Shown: piece after piece, positions 18,949 through 29,181 of the stretch | Layout of the letters: each line of letters opens with the position of its first letter | Numbering within the stretch: the first letter of the stretch is position 1 | DNA from: CAVTND01 sp963735955 | Lineage (GTDB): Bacteria > Pseudomonadota > Gammaproteobacteria > Burkholderiales > Burkholderiaceae_F | Direction: 5' to 3' | Length of the DNA stretch: 64,000 bases | NCBI GenBank assembly: GCA_963735955.1 | Contig: CAVTND010000025.1 | Coordinates: 1 to 64,000 of the forward strand | The notes under the pieces: model-generated | Told to the model about the DNA's origin: nothing | The model's database searches: none | What the model saw: only the letters and a program-made list of their open reading frames with translations | Translations under genes and position numbers: made by a program

Positions 18949-19842
18949 TCACCGCTTCTCGGCGAGCAGCAACTCACGTGACCGCGCCAGATCCGCCTTC
19001 TGTGCTCGCGTGACCTTCGGATAGGCGAGCTTCATGCGGCTCGAGCGCCTCGACAATCGCGCCGACAACCACCAGCCGGGTAAACCATTTGTTGTCGGCG
19101 GGCACGACGAACCAGGGCGCCTGCGGCGTCGCTGTCGCCGGATCGCATCCTCGTAGGCCGCCATGTACTCGTCCCAGTGGCCGCGCTCCTTCACGTCGCC
19201 GACCGCAGAACTTCCAGTTCTTTTCGACGGCTCATCGAGCCTTGCAAGGAAGCGCTTCTTCTGTTCCTTGCGCGACACGTGCAGGAAGAACTTCAAGCAC
19301 GGTCGTGCCGTTGCGCGCCAGGTAGTCCTCGAACGCGGCGATGTCCTGCAGGCGCTGTCGAAAGATGTTCTTCGTCACGAGCGGACCGGGGCAGCTTCTG
19401 CGCGGCGAGTAGATCGCGGTGCACCCGGACCACCAGCACCTCTTCGTAGTAGGAGCGGTTGAAGATGCCGATGCGCCCACGCTCCGGCAGATGCCGGTAG
19501 CAGCGCCATAGCCAGTCGTGATCGAGTTCCTCCGGGCCGGGCGCCTTGAACGAGAACACTTGACAGCCCTGCGGGTTCACGCCGCTCATCACGTGCTTGA
19601 TCGTGCTGTCCTTGCCGGCCGCATCCATGGCCTGGAAGATCAGCAGCAGAGAGCGCCGGTCCTGGGCATAGAGCCTGTCCTGCTCGTTCGGCGAGCCAGC
19701 GCACGCCCGCCGACAGGAGATCCTGGGCCTGGGGCTTGGCTTCCGACTTCAAACCGGAGGTATCGCCCGGATCAATACGCTTGAGTCGGAAGCTGCTGCT
19801 GGTCACGCGATACGGTTCGATCCATTTCGAAACCGCGCGCAA
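18949..19842 (-). CDS. Polyphosphate kinase 2 family protein, frameshifted
   Basis: This gene codes for a PPK2 enzyme that transfers phosphate from polyphosphate to nucleotides. It starts SKWIEPYRVTSSSFRLKRID, then has the Walker A-like loop AMDAAGKDSTIKHVMSGVNP, SFKAPGPEELDHDWLWRCYR, GRIGIFNRSYYEEVLVVRVH, the lid segment KFFLHVSRKEQKKRFLARLD, and ends WFVVPADNKWFTRLVV plus a basic tail. The pieces lie in several frames with at least four breaks. Joined length is about 298 residues, normal for the family. The GVNPQGCQVFSF motif suggests the PPK2 subclass that acts on AMP/ADP. It follows kup on the same strand. Confidence 0.82.
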
Positions 19843-19911
19843 CGTCAGATCTGGTCTGGATCCATGGTCACGAGAGTCTGCAGGTCAAGGGCGGTGCCGC
19901 CGGATTCTTGA

Positions 19912-21789
19912 TCAGATCACGATCTGCGTGCCGATCTCGATGACGCGGTTCGGCGGGAGGTGAAAGAAGTCCGACGCCGGCTGGGCGTTTCGCATCATCC
20001 AGCCGAACAGCCGCTCCCGCCAGTCGGCCATGCCGCCGGCGCGACCAGTCATCACGGTCTCGCGTGACAGGAAGAACGATGATTCGCTCGGAACCAGTTC
20101 GAATTCGTTGTGGCGTTCCAGCGTGGCCGCGATGTCCGCGATGTCATAGGAGTCCTGAAACCCCAGTTGCAGCTTCACATGATGGCAACCGTCGCCGAGG
20201 TTGCGGATCTCGGCCGCATCCTCCGGCGGCACGTGCGGCACATCGCGCGCAACTGCGGTCAGGAAGATGACGCGCTCGTGCAGGACGCGGTTGTGCTTGA
20301 GGTTGTGCAGCAGGGCGTGGGGAAGCACGCCTATGCTCGGCGTCATGAACACCGCGGTGCCTTCGACCCGCTGCGGCGGATAGGCCGACAGGCTTCGCAG
20401 GAACGGCTCGAGTGCAATTCCGGAGTGTGCGAGCTCGGCCCCGACACGCGCGCGACCCAGCTTCCAGGTGGTGAAAACCAGCAGGATCAAGGCTCCGAAC
20501 ACGAGCGGAAACCAGCCGCCGTGCAGAATCTTGGAGCTGTTGGCCATCACGAAAACGAGGTCGAGTGTGAGCAGCGGCAGCAGCACGAGCGCGAGCTTCG
20601 GACCGCCCCAGCCCCAACGGTAGTGGGCCACGATGCATACGCCCAGGGTCGTGACGACCATGGTCGAGGCCACCGCGATGCCGTAGGCGGCCGCCAACGC
20701 CGATGAACTGCCGAATCCGAGCACCAGGCCAATCACGGTCACCAGCAACAGCCAGTTAACCATTGGCAGGTAGATTTGCCCGGCTGTGGTGTTCGACGTG
20801 AACAGAATCGACATGCGCGGGAGATAGCCGAGTTTGATCGCCTGGCTGGTGATGGAATAGGCGCCGGAGATCACGGCTTGCGAAGCGATGACGGTCGCCG
20901 CCGTGGCCAGCAGCACCAACGGTAGCTGCAACCAATTCGGTGCCAGCAGAAAGAACGGGCTGCGAGCCGCCTCGGGATTCGATAGCACCAGACTGCCCTG
21001 GCCAAAATAGTTGAGCAGCAAGCAAGGCATGACGAGCCAGACCCAAGCGAGTCGGATCGGACGGCGGCCGAAATGCCCCATGTCCGCATACAGGGCCTCG
21101 CCGCCGGTGACCGCGAGAAAGACCGCCGCCATCACCGTCAGGGTTTGCGCGGGATGTTCGATCAGGAAAGCGAAGGCATAAACCGGGTCGATCGCCTTCA
21201 GTACCTGCGGCTGCTGCAGGATCTGCACCAGACCAAGAACGCCAAGCGTCCCAAACCACGCCAGCATGATGAACCCGAACACCCCTCCGACGCTGGCCGT
21301 GCCATGACGCTGCACCATGAACAATGCAACAAGAATGACCAGCGTCAGCGGCAAGACGAAGGCTTTGAACTGCGGGGAAATGACTTCCAGCCCTTCAACG
21401 GCCGACAGGACGGAGATCGCCGGCGTAATCACGCTGTCGCCGTAAAACATGGCGGCGCCGAACAACCCGAGCGAGACAGCGATCGTCGTCATGCGTCCTT
21501 TCGCGGGCAGCGGGCGAAGTGCGAGTGTCAGCAGCGCCAGAATTCCACCTTCCCCTTCGTTGTCTGCACGCAACACGATCAGGACGTACTTGATCGATAC
21601 AACCAGCGTCAAGACCCAGAAGATCATCGACAACACGCCGTAAACGGCGGGCGCGCCAAGGCCTGCACCGTGATCGCCAGCAACGCTTTCCTTGAACGCG
21701 TACAGAGGGCTGGTGCCTATGTCGCCATAGACAACACCCAGGGTCGCGATGATCAGCGCGGGAGGAATACGTTGCGTGCCTGCTTTCAT
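19912..21789 (-). CDS. kup: Low-affinity potassium uptake protein Kup
   Basis: The 625-residue protein starts close to the conserved GVVYGDIGTSPLYAFKE, has about twelve membrane spans, and includes MFYGDSVITPAISVLSAVEG and TGGEALYADMGHFG, all hallmarks of the HAK/KUP/KT family. The cytosolic C-terminal part is present (GVLPHALLHNLKHNRVLHER). Kup imports potassium with protons. It is intact, unlike its left neighbours. Being close to a Kef efflux system and PPK2, it may form part of a potassium homeostasis region, which is inference from position. Confidence 0.95.
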   Translation of the reverse strand: MKAGTQRIPPALIIATLGVVYGDIGTSPLYAFKESVAGDHGAGLGAPAVYGVLSMIFWVLTLVVSIKYVLIVLRADNEGEGGILALLTLALRPLPAKGRMTTIAVSLGLFGAAMFYGDSVITPAISVLSAVEGLEVISPQFKAFVLPLTLVILVALFMVQRHGTASVGGVFGFIMLAWFGTLGVLGLVQILQQPQVLKAIDPVYAFAFLIEHPAQTLTVMAAVFLAVTGGEALYADMGHFGRRPIRLAWVWLVMPCLLLNYFGQGSLVLSNPEAARSPFFLLAPNWLQLPLVLLATAATVIASQAVISGAYSITSQAIKLGYLPRMSILFTSNTTAGQIYLPMVNWLLLVTVIGLVLGFGSSSALAAAYGIAVASTMVVTTLGVCIVAHYRWGWGGPKLALVLLPLLTLDLVFVMANSSKILHGGWFPLVFGALILLVFTTWKLGRARVGAELAHSGIALEPFLRSLSAYPPQRVEGTAVFMTPSIGVLPHALLHNLKHNRVLHERVIFLTAVARDVPHVPPEDAAEIRNLGDGCHHVKLQLGFQDSYDIADIAATLERHNEFELVPSESSFFLSRETVMTGRAGGMADWRERLFGWMMRNAQPASDFFHLPPNRVIEIGTQIVI

Positions 21790-22009
21790 CCGGTCTCCGG
21801 GAAACCACGAGGCGAGGCAAGCTGCGCCGGATTCCTTACACGAATCTTGCCCTAGTCAGGCGCGACCAAAGACAGGACGTGTTGCGCAGAAGCATCCCGG
21901 TCGTCTCCGGACCGGTCCTAGCCGCGCGAGCGGGTCGCCCGGCGATTCCGACCGCCTCAGGAGGGCGCCCGCAGCCGCCCCACCCCTGCGGTAAATTCCG
22001 TCTTCGACC

Positions 22010-22083
22010 GCGGGTGTAGTTCAATGGCAGAACGGCAGCTTCCCAAGCTGCATACGAGGGTTCGATTCCCTTCACCCGCTCCA
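22010..22083 (+). tRNA. tRNA-Gly (CCC)
   Basis: The acceptor arm GCGGGTG pairs with CACCCGC, with discriminator T and encoded CCA. The anticodon stem GCAGC/GCTGC encloses the loop TTCCCAA, giving anticodon CCC. The T-arm holds GGTTCGATTCC. Length is 74 bases. thiS begins 16 bases downstream, so the tRNA and thiS may share a transcript. Confidence 0.97.
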
Positions 22084-22099
22084 CCTCTCGCGGCGGCAG

Positions 22100-22300
22100 A
22101 TGCAGGTCTTACTCAACGGAACACCGCATGCGCTCGATCGCGCGCTGACCGTGGCCGAGCTGATCGCCAGCCTCGACACTGGCGCGCGTCGCATTGCGGT
22201 CGAACGCAACGGCGAAATCGTGCCGCGCAGCCGTCATGGTGAAGTCCGGCTCGCCGACGGCGATCGCATCGAGATTGTCGTCGCCGTCGGCGGCGGCTGA
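22100..22300 (+). CDS. thiS: Sulfur carrier protein ThiS
   Basis: ThiS is the small ubiquitin-like carrier that brings sulfur, as a C-terminal thiocarboxylate, to ThiG for thiazole synthesis. The 66-residue protein starts MQVLLNGTPHALDRALTVAE and ends EIVVAVGGG; the terminal Gly-Gly is the site of adenylation. In many beta-proteobacteria thiS is followed directly by thiG; here thiG lies about 8 kb further on, on the same strand. The OsmC gene follows after 11 bases. Confidence 0.95.
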   Translation: MQVLLNGTPHALDRALTVAELIASLDTGARRIAVERNGEIVPRSRHGEVRLADGDRIEIVVAVGGG

Positions 22301-22311
22301 ATGGAGCAGCC

Positions 22312-22776
22312 ATGGCAAAGCAGCACAGCTTCGAGGGCAGCCTGCACTGGAACGGTGGCACCAGCCAGGACGCGCAGGGACGGCTCAAGCTGGCGCGCAG
22401 CTTTGTGGTCCGCTTCAAAGACAAGGCCGCCATCGAGGGTTCGTCGCCCAGCGTGTTTGGAGGCGATGACAGCAAGCACAGTCCCGAGACGCTGATGATC
22501 GCGTCGCTTCTGGGCTGTCATCATCTGACCTACCTTGCACTGTGCGAACGAGCCGGGGTCGAAGTGCTGGAATACAGCGACGATGCCACGGGCACGCTCG
22601 GCATGCGCGACGGCAAGATGCGAATGCTTGAAGTCGTGCTCTGGCCGCGGGTACGCGTCTCGCGCGCCGAGCTGCTGGAAACGGCGCGTGCCCTGCACGA
22701 AAGTGCGCACGCGAACTGTTTCATGGCCAACTCCGTCAACTTCGAGGTCCGGGTTCAGCCGATCGTCATTTCATGA
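22312..22776 (+). CDS. OsmC family peroxide-reducing protein
   Basis: The 154-residue protein belongs to the OsmC/Ohr fold and has its two redox cysteines in LIASLLGCHHLTYL (near residue 70) and ESAHANCFMANSV (near residue 138). It has the EGSSPSVFGGDDSKHSPETL segment typical of the general OsmC branch. It would reduce organic hydroperoxides. It lies 11 bases after thiS on the same strand. The substrate is not known. Confidence 0.85.
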   Translation: MAKQHSFEGSLHWNGGTSQDAQGRLKLARSFVVRFKDKAAIEGSSPSVFGGDDSKHSPETLMIASLLGCHHLTYLALCERAGVEVLEYSDDATGTLGMRDGKMRMLEVVLWPRVRVSRAELLETARALHESAHANCFMANSVNFEVRVQPIVIS

Positions 22777-22888
22777 CGGCGTCCGGCATTCCGCGTTGAC
22801 GCTTTGCCCCGGTCACAACGACCATCGGCTGTCGGCTGGCTGTTCGGATCCATGCTCGGCGCAGCCTTCCCGCCGACTCGAAGGATGC

Positions 22889-25154
22889 TCAGCGAGTCGA
22901 CTGCGCGGCCTGCAGCTCGTCCGTCAGGGAACGAACGCGCGAAGCTAGCAGCAGTCCCATGTTGAGCAACAGCTTGCTCAAGAGCGCCGGATGGTCGGCG
23001 ACCAAACGTTGATAGTTCTCGCGGCCCAGTTCGAGCACTAGGGCGTCGCTCTCCGCAATCGCATCAGCCGAGCGCGGAACACTGGCCAGCAGGCCCATTT
23101 CGCCGAAAACAACCCCGGGAGCGAAGGAAACCATGCGCCGATCACGCATGCCCACACCAGCGGTCGGATCGGCCGCCACCCAGATTCCGATCTGGCCCTG
23201 CAGTGAAACAAACATCGCGTCACCCGGATCGCCATTGCGAAACACTGCCTGTCCCTTCGGAATCCTGCGCTCGCTCATCATCGAGCTCAGCAAGCGAATT
23301 TCGTCCGAGGTGAGTCCGGTCCCGAGCAAGGTTTCGCTGAGACTCAAGGGGCCGCCGTCCTCATCGGTTCGCGCAAGCCCCGCCAACAGCCGGTCTTCGG
23401 CATGCTCGAGGGCCCGATCCGCGTCGGGAAAGAACTGCGAATCGTCGATCATGTTGTGAACGTCCATGTCCCGAATCATGCGCAGGCGCGTATCGCCCGG
23501 CAGAAGGCCGGCGAACAGCATGTGCTTGCCGGCGCGCCTGCACTTCAATGGCGGCATGCGCCAGTACGCGCGCTCCGCTCGCGTCGACTTCGTTGACGCG
23601 CTCGAAGTCAAGAACGATCTGGTCTGAGATATGGTCAAGCCGCTCGATCTCTTCGTCCGCCGCCTCCGCTGTTCCGAAAAATAGGGCACCGTCGAGCTCC
23701 AGCAACGCGATCCGGCTCCCATGTTTTCGCAGCAGTTCCGCATCCACAGCCGGGCGAACCTTGCGTGACGTGCGACGGTCCGCGTGCACCACCTGGCGAA
23801 TCGGATGCTTGATGTTGCCGCGGATGAACATCAGCATCGCGATCAGGGTTCCCAGCGCTATCGCCAGCGGCAGCGAGATGAAGACTGTTACCCCAGCGAC
23901 CAGCAGCATGACCGCGAAGTTCTGTGCCAGTGCGCGCGGCAACTGCCACTTCAGCGCGTTCTGCCACAGCACCCCAGTCGCTCGGCGAGTCCAGTCATCG
24001 AACAGATAGAACGCGACCGCAACGAAGACGCCGGCGATCGCAGCCATCGGCACGTGGCTCATGAATCGCAGCCCCGGCGCCAGCGCAAGCAGGAGCGCGA
24101 CGCCGAAGAACAGGCGTGACAGGCGCGTAGTGCCGCCGGCATCCAGGTTCAGCTTGCTGCGCGAAGTTGATGCCGCGCTTGGCAAGGCCCCGACCACTCC
24201 AACGGCAATGTTGGAGATTCCTTGCGCGAACAGCTCCCTCTCGCTGGTGCGCCGCTTGCGCGTCAGTTCGTCGATCGTCGAGCCGGCGAGTGCAGTCTGC
24301 AGGCTGGACATCATTGCTACGGCTGCGGCGAACTGCAGCAGTGGCCAAAACTGCGCCAGCACCAGGCCCTTGCTAAGGTGGTCGCCCAGTGGCGCCATGG
24401 CATCGAAGCTCGGCCATTCGAAATCCGGCGCATGGAACAGCGGACCCAGCATGCCGGCCAGAGGTGTCAGCGCCAGCAGGTGATGCAGTCCGGTCGCAAC
24501 CACGAGGGCGGTCACGTACGGCGGGACGCGGCGGGTCCACGTCCGCGCCTTCAGCGCAATCATCAGCGCGGCCAGGGCAACAACCGGCGCAAGCGGCTGG
24601 ATACTGCGCCAGTCGGGAGCAACATTCGCGGGCAAGCCAAGGATGTGCGGCAGCATGGCGCCAATCATCAGTACGGCGGATCCGTTGATGTAGCCGGCGT
24701 GCACCGGGAACGGAACGTAGTGGACAAGGCCACCTAAATTGAAGGCGGCTGCCGTCACCTGCATGATGCCGGCCAGCATCACGCCCAGACCAAGGAACGC
24801 CAGCAGCAGTGGGACGAAGGGCTGGCCGTCAGGGGAATGGAAATGTGGATCGACGAGAAGGGCAGCGATCAGCGTCGGCACAAGCAAGGCGAGCGCTGCG
24901 CCTGTGCCGCTCAGCAAGGGCCCGCGACCGCCTCCGAGCAGAGATGCAATGGTGGCAACCGCGGCCGTGAAAACACCCAGCAAGAAGCCTTGTTGGGCGT
25001 AGTAGGGCCCCAGTGATCCGAAGGCAACCAGACCGTAACTGCCCTCGATGGCGAGCAGCACTAGAGCTGCGGTCAGTCCGCCGGCGAGATCACCCCGCGC
25101 CGCCGCCCCACCGTATTCCCGCAGCGAATTCCACCAGTTCGGCCGCCAAGCCAC
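22889..25154 (-). CDS. SulP anion transporter with STAS and cyclic-nucleotide-binding domains, frameshifted
   Basis: A long polytopic membrane domain (starts MAWRPNWWNSLREYGG) has SulP features such as FPVHAGYINGSAVLMIGAM and GISNIAVGVVGALPSAAS. It is followed by a STAS domain (LLELDGALFFGTAEAADEEI). After a break near 23535, healed by removing one C, the frame goes on as HMLFAGLLPGD and then a cNMP-binding domain (FRNGDPGDAMFVSLQGQIGI, then VVFGEMGLLASVPRSADAIA). Joined length is about 754 residues. The cNMP domain suggests that cAMP or a similar nucleotide gates anion uptake. A cyclase and a phosphodiesterase lie nearby on the same strand. Confidence 0.87.
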
Positions 25155-25641
25155 GTCGACTTACCACTCCTAGACAATCCGCCGGCGTCGTGTCCTGAAC
25201 GCGGTTTGCGTTTTCAGAGGAGCGATGGTGCTACTGCGGTTTCGGCACCGAGCGAGTCGGCGCGAAGCATATCAAGCCGATTTGTCTCCATTGATTTTGG
25301 CCGCTGCTTCTGCGCCTATCCATGTCAGAAGACAGCCAAACCGATCGCCGGAACCACGCAGACAGTGCACCCATGCACCATTTCGCGTCGGCGTTCAACT
25401 CAGCGCACCGAACTGGGCGGATTGACTTTCGAGTTGTCGCGAAACACCGATGAAGCGCACCAAGAATCTGTCGAGAATTTTTACAGTAGCCGCCCGAAAC
25501 TCCGCTCGTCGGCGCGTGGTCTGGTTTTGCCGGGGCAACACGTAAACTTTGCGAATCAACGCTTGACGACAGTAAGGGGAACAGGGCACGCTTGCCTGTG
25601 AAATCATGATTGGCAGATTGGCAAGTGAGCAGACAAACGCC
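25155..25641. other. Intergenic region, divergent
   Basis: These 487 bases separate the SulP gene (reading left) from the PEP-CTERM gene (reading right). The stretch looks lower in GC than its surroundings and has no reading frame with recognisable content on either strand. It should hold both promoters, but I see no pair of boxes good enough to name. The last bases before 25642 contain AAGTGAG, a weak ribosome site. Confidence 0.5.
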
Positions 25642-26298
25642 ATGAGAAAGTTCAGCGTGCTTCAGCGGTCACGAAAAGTCCTGGGTGCTGCGCTTGTCAG
25701 CGGCTTGCTTGGAGTGTTCGGTATCAGCCCAGCGCAGGCAGCCATTTTTGCGGGCGCTTGGGACCCGGCGTTCGGCTCATTCTTTCCTGAACTCGGTTGG
25801 CGCGGCGAAGCCAAATTCTTCGTTCCGGACACGTGCGATACAGACTCCGGGTTGAAGTTCAACGTCCATAGTTGCTCGGGCATGAAGATCCTGAGCGCCG
25901 AGGTCGAGTTCTACAAGCTCAGCGATCCGACGAATACGGAGTTCCAGGACACGCTCCTGTTCGACACCGACGGGACTATTGTGGCAATGAGCTTCGACGA
26001 CGGCCTGCCCACGGCGGTGCTGGGTGGTTTCGACTACTTCCTATTCTCCTCGTCGCCGGTTGCGGGCAACGGCGACGCCGAATTCAAGCTGTTGTTCTTG
26101 GGAGACCTCGCTCTCATGCGCTTTAAATACTATCCGGACGAAGGAGGGAAGATAAAGGGTGTCAGCGACATAAATCCTCGGGAAGGCGGCCCTCCTTTCA
26201 TTACTTTCAGCGTGGTGCCTGAGCCGGGAAGTCTTCCCCTCGTATTCGCCGGCCTGGTCGCGCTGAGCTTCTGGGCGCGGCGGCGCAAGGTCGCCTGA
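25642..26298 (+). CDS. PEP-CTERM sorting domain protein
   Basis: The 218-residue protein has a signal peptide ending GISPAQA, a mature region without recognised domain, and a classic PEP-CTERM tail: VPEPGSLPLVFAGLVALSFW followed by ARRRKVA. Such tails are cut and sorted to the cell surface by exosortase in biofilm-forming Gram-negative bacteria. No exosortase is in view. I chose the ATG at 25642 because the signal peptide starts there; an ATG at 25606 is in frame but adds a non-signal stretch. Its role is unknown. Confidence 0.85.
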   Translation: MRKFSVLQRSRKVLGAALVSGLLGVFGISPAQAAIFAGAWDPAFGSFFPELGWRGEAKFFVPDTCDTDSGLKFNVHSCSGMKILSAEVEFYKLSDPTNTEFQDTLLFDTDGTIVAMSFDDGLPTAVLGGFDYFLFSSSPVAGNGDAEFKLLFLGDLALMRFKYYPDEGGKIKGVSDINPREGGPPFITFSVVPEPGSLPLVFAGLVALSFWARRRKVA

Positions 26299-26360
26299 AC
26301 CGTCGCAATTCAAGATTGCCGGCATCGGCAGATGCCGGTTTCCCCGCACTGCGGTAACGA

Positions 26361-29180
26361 TCAAGCCGTAACGACGGTTGTAACTTTCGTCGCCAAGGCG
26401 CTGGCAATCGCATCTTCGACATCCCAGTCGCGGCCGTCGCTCCAGTTCGCTTCGAACGCAGGATCGGTGATCGCCTGACGACGGTTGGCCAGCTGCAACT
26501 GCCAGCGCTCTTCAGCACGCGGTGGCCTTGGAAGTTGAAGTCGCTCGCGCGCCTTAGCGGCCGCGGCCGACAGGCGCACTGCGATGTCTGCAAGACTTTC
26601 AAGCTGGACCAGATCCGCGAAGTCGTCGAGGCAGCCGAGTAGTTCGTCCCACATCTCAAACGTTCGGAACGCACGAAGGGCATCGGACAGTCGGCTGCGT
26701 GCAGATGGGATGTCACCGCGTTGCAGGTCACACTTGCCCAGCCAGCGCAATGCATTGGCCTCTCCACGCTTGTCGGCGGCCTCTCGGCAGACGGTTAACG
26801 AGCGCTTGAACCAGAGTTCGGCCCTCGCCCTATCGCCGCCTTCGAATTCGACCTCGCCCAATACGAGTTCGCACTCGCCTTCAACCTCTTGATGCTTGAT
26901 TTCCCGCGCGATAACCAAGCATTGTTCAAGGTTCAAACGCGCTTGCGCATTCTCACCTTGGAATAAACTGATCTGACCGAGGTGGAGCAATCCGATAGCT
27001 TCGCCGCGCCGATGTCCGAGTTCACGGAAGATCTGCAGCGCCTCGCGTTCACCATCGCCAGCTCCAATAGCGTCACCTGCCTGCAGCCTCGCCAACGACA
27101 GCGTGGACAGTGTCGCCGCTATGTCGAGCGGATTTCCGAGCCGGCGACGCAACAGCAAGCAGCGTTCCAGCATCTGCCGAGCTTCGGCGTGCTCGCTCTG
27201 ACTTTCGGCCAACCCGGCACCAACGTAGAGTGCCCAGGCTTGGGCGAGGTCCGACGCCTGGATTGCAGGCAACGTTAAGGCAGCGCGTACAAGACTGCGT
27301 CCTTCAGTTGCGTAACCTCGTAGTACCCAAAAGTTCTGCATGGCGACCGCTATCTTGACTGCGATGAACGGGTCGACACCGCCAGCGAGCGCCAACGCCA
27401 TCGCGCTGCGCACATTGTCCAGATCAGCCTCGATGCGCTGGATCCACTCGGCCGCTCGGGCCCCCACATACCATCGTTGGCTTCCTTTGCCTTCGCGAAG
27501 TAGTGTTCGCAGTGCCTCTGGGCAGTTGCAGACATTCCACCGCTTTGCACGAGCTTTTCCCGCGCATAGTCGCGGATCGTCTCCAGCATCCGATAGCGCC
27601 CGGAATCGTCCAGCTCGTCGAGCATGACGAGCGACTTCTCAACCAGCGACCCGAGGATGTCGAGCACGTCGATCGCTCGTCAGTGGATCAGCGCCGCACA
27701 CCTGTTCGGCCGCGGGCAGGTCGAAGCCACCGACGAAAACACCGAGGCGACAAAGCACGGTCTGCTCCGACCCGCTCAGCAGGTCATACGACCAGTCGAC
27801 CAGTGCCCGCAGCGTCTGCTGTCGTTCCTGCAGCACGCGCGCGCCGCCGGTCAGGATCTTGTAGCGGTCCTTGAGTCGGCTGTTGATCTCGGCGACCGTC
27901 AGCGACCGCACGCGCGCGGCGGCGAGTTCGAGTGCCAGCGGAATGCCTTCCAGCCGTGCGACCAGCTCGGCTACCGCCGGCGCCTCGGCGGTGTCGAGAG
28001 CGAAGGATGGCTTGTGCTGCTGGGCCCGCTCGACAAACAGGCGTACCGCGGGGATCTGCGACAGTTCATCGATGCTCGCGCCCTGCCCGGGCAACGTGCA
28101 GCGGACGCAGTGGATAGCTCTGTTCGCCCGGGACGTGCAATGCCTCACGACTCGACGCGAGATAGACGAACGTAGCGGCGCGGCCCGCAGGATGGCGCTC
28201 GCCAGTTCCGCCGAGGCTTTGATCAGGTGCTCGCAGTTGTCGAGGATGATCAGCGCTCGCCGCTGACTGCAGATGCGCGCAGATCGCCTGCAGCAGGGGG
28301 CGATCGGGCTCCTGTTGCACGCCCAAGAACCTGGGCGGCCTCGGCGACTACGAGCGCCTCGTCGCGCAGCGGCGCCAGGTCGAGGAACCAGACGCCGTCG
28401 GGAAACAGGTGGATCAGTTCGGCAGCCGCCTGCAGACAGAGTCTCGTCTTGCCGAGGCCGCCCATGCCCAGCAGCGTCACCAGGCGCGCCTTGTCGAGAT
28501 AGGCCTTGACTTCGGCGAGCTCGACCTCGCGGCCGACGAATGACGTCGCCTGATGCGGCAGGTTGTGCGGAATGTCCTTGACCGGCAGCCACCAGTCGGC
28601 GGCCCGGACGACGCGGAAGACCTTTTCGGTATCGGCCGGGGCAATGAATCGAGTCCCTGGATCGCCCGCCTCGAAGAGTTCGATCGGATCCGCGACACCC
28701 TTGATCATCCAGTGGCCGTGGGACTCGACCTTGAGACGTCGTCTTGCCGAGGTCTTCGCGCGCTTCCGCGGTCAGCAGGGTCTGGCCGCCACGGGCGAGC
28801 GACATCACGCGTGCGGCGGTCGGCTTGGCCAGGCCGTCCACCTCGAGCGGCTTGGCGCCACGCGCGATGTCGGCTTCGCTGTTCTCGCGCAGAATGACGG
28901 GTCCGACGTGCAGGCCGGCGCGCGCTTTCAGCGGCACGGCAAGCCCAGCCAGCGCCGGTGATAGGCGATCGCATAACGACACCGCGTCGGACGCGGTATC
29001 GAACAGCATCAGCATGCCGTCGGTCTTGTCGATCTCGCGGCCATCGTGGCTCTGCAGCAGGTCGCGCGCCACCCGGTCGTGGGCCGCCCATACGTCAGCC
29101 ATGGCCGCATCGCCGATCGATTCGGCGAGCTTGGTGCTGTCCACCACGTCGGTCAGGAGCAGCGCGCGAATGTCGCTCAT
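26361..29180 (-). CDS. Class III adenylate cyclase fused to NB-ARC-type NTPase and TPR repeats, frameshifted
   Basis: When pieces are joined the protein is about 940 residues. The N-terminal cyclase domain has the two metal-binding Asp positions in LLTDVVDSTKLAE and DKTDGMLMLFD. An NTPase follows, with TSFVGREVELAEVKAYL, the P-loop LLGMGGLGKTRL, ALIILDNCEHL and the helper region LEGIPLALELAAARV. The C-terminal part is about ten TPR-like helices (GEAIGLLHLGQISLFQGENA). Around seven breaks lie between 28735 and 27470; the outer parts are clean. It lies one base after the stop of a CpdA-like phosphodiesterase gene, so synthesis and breakdown of cAMP are probably co-expressed. Confidence 0.82.
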
Positions 29181-29181
29181 C

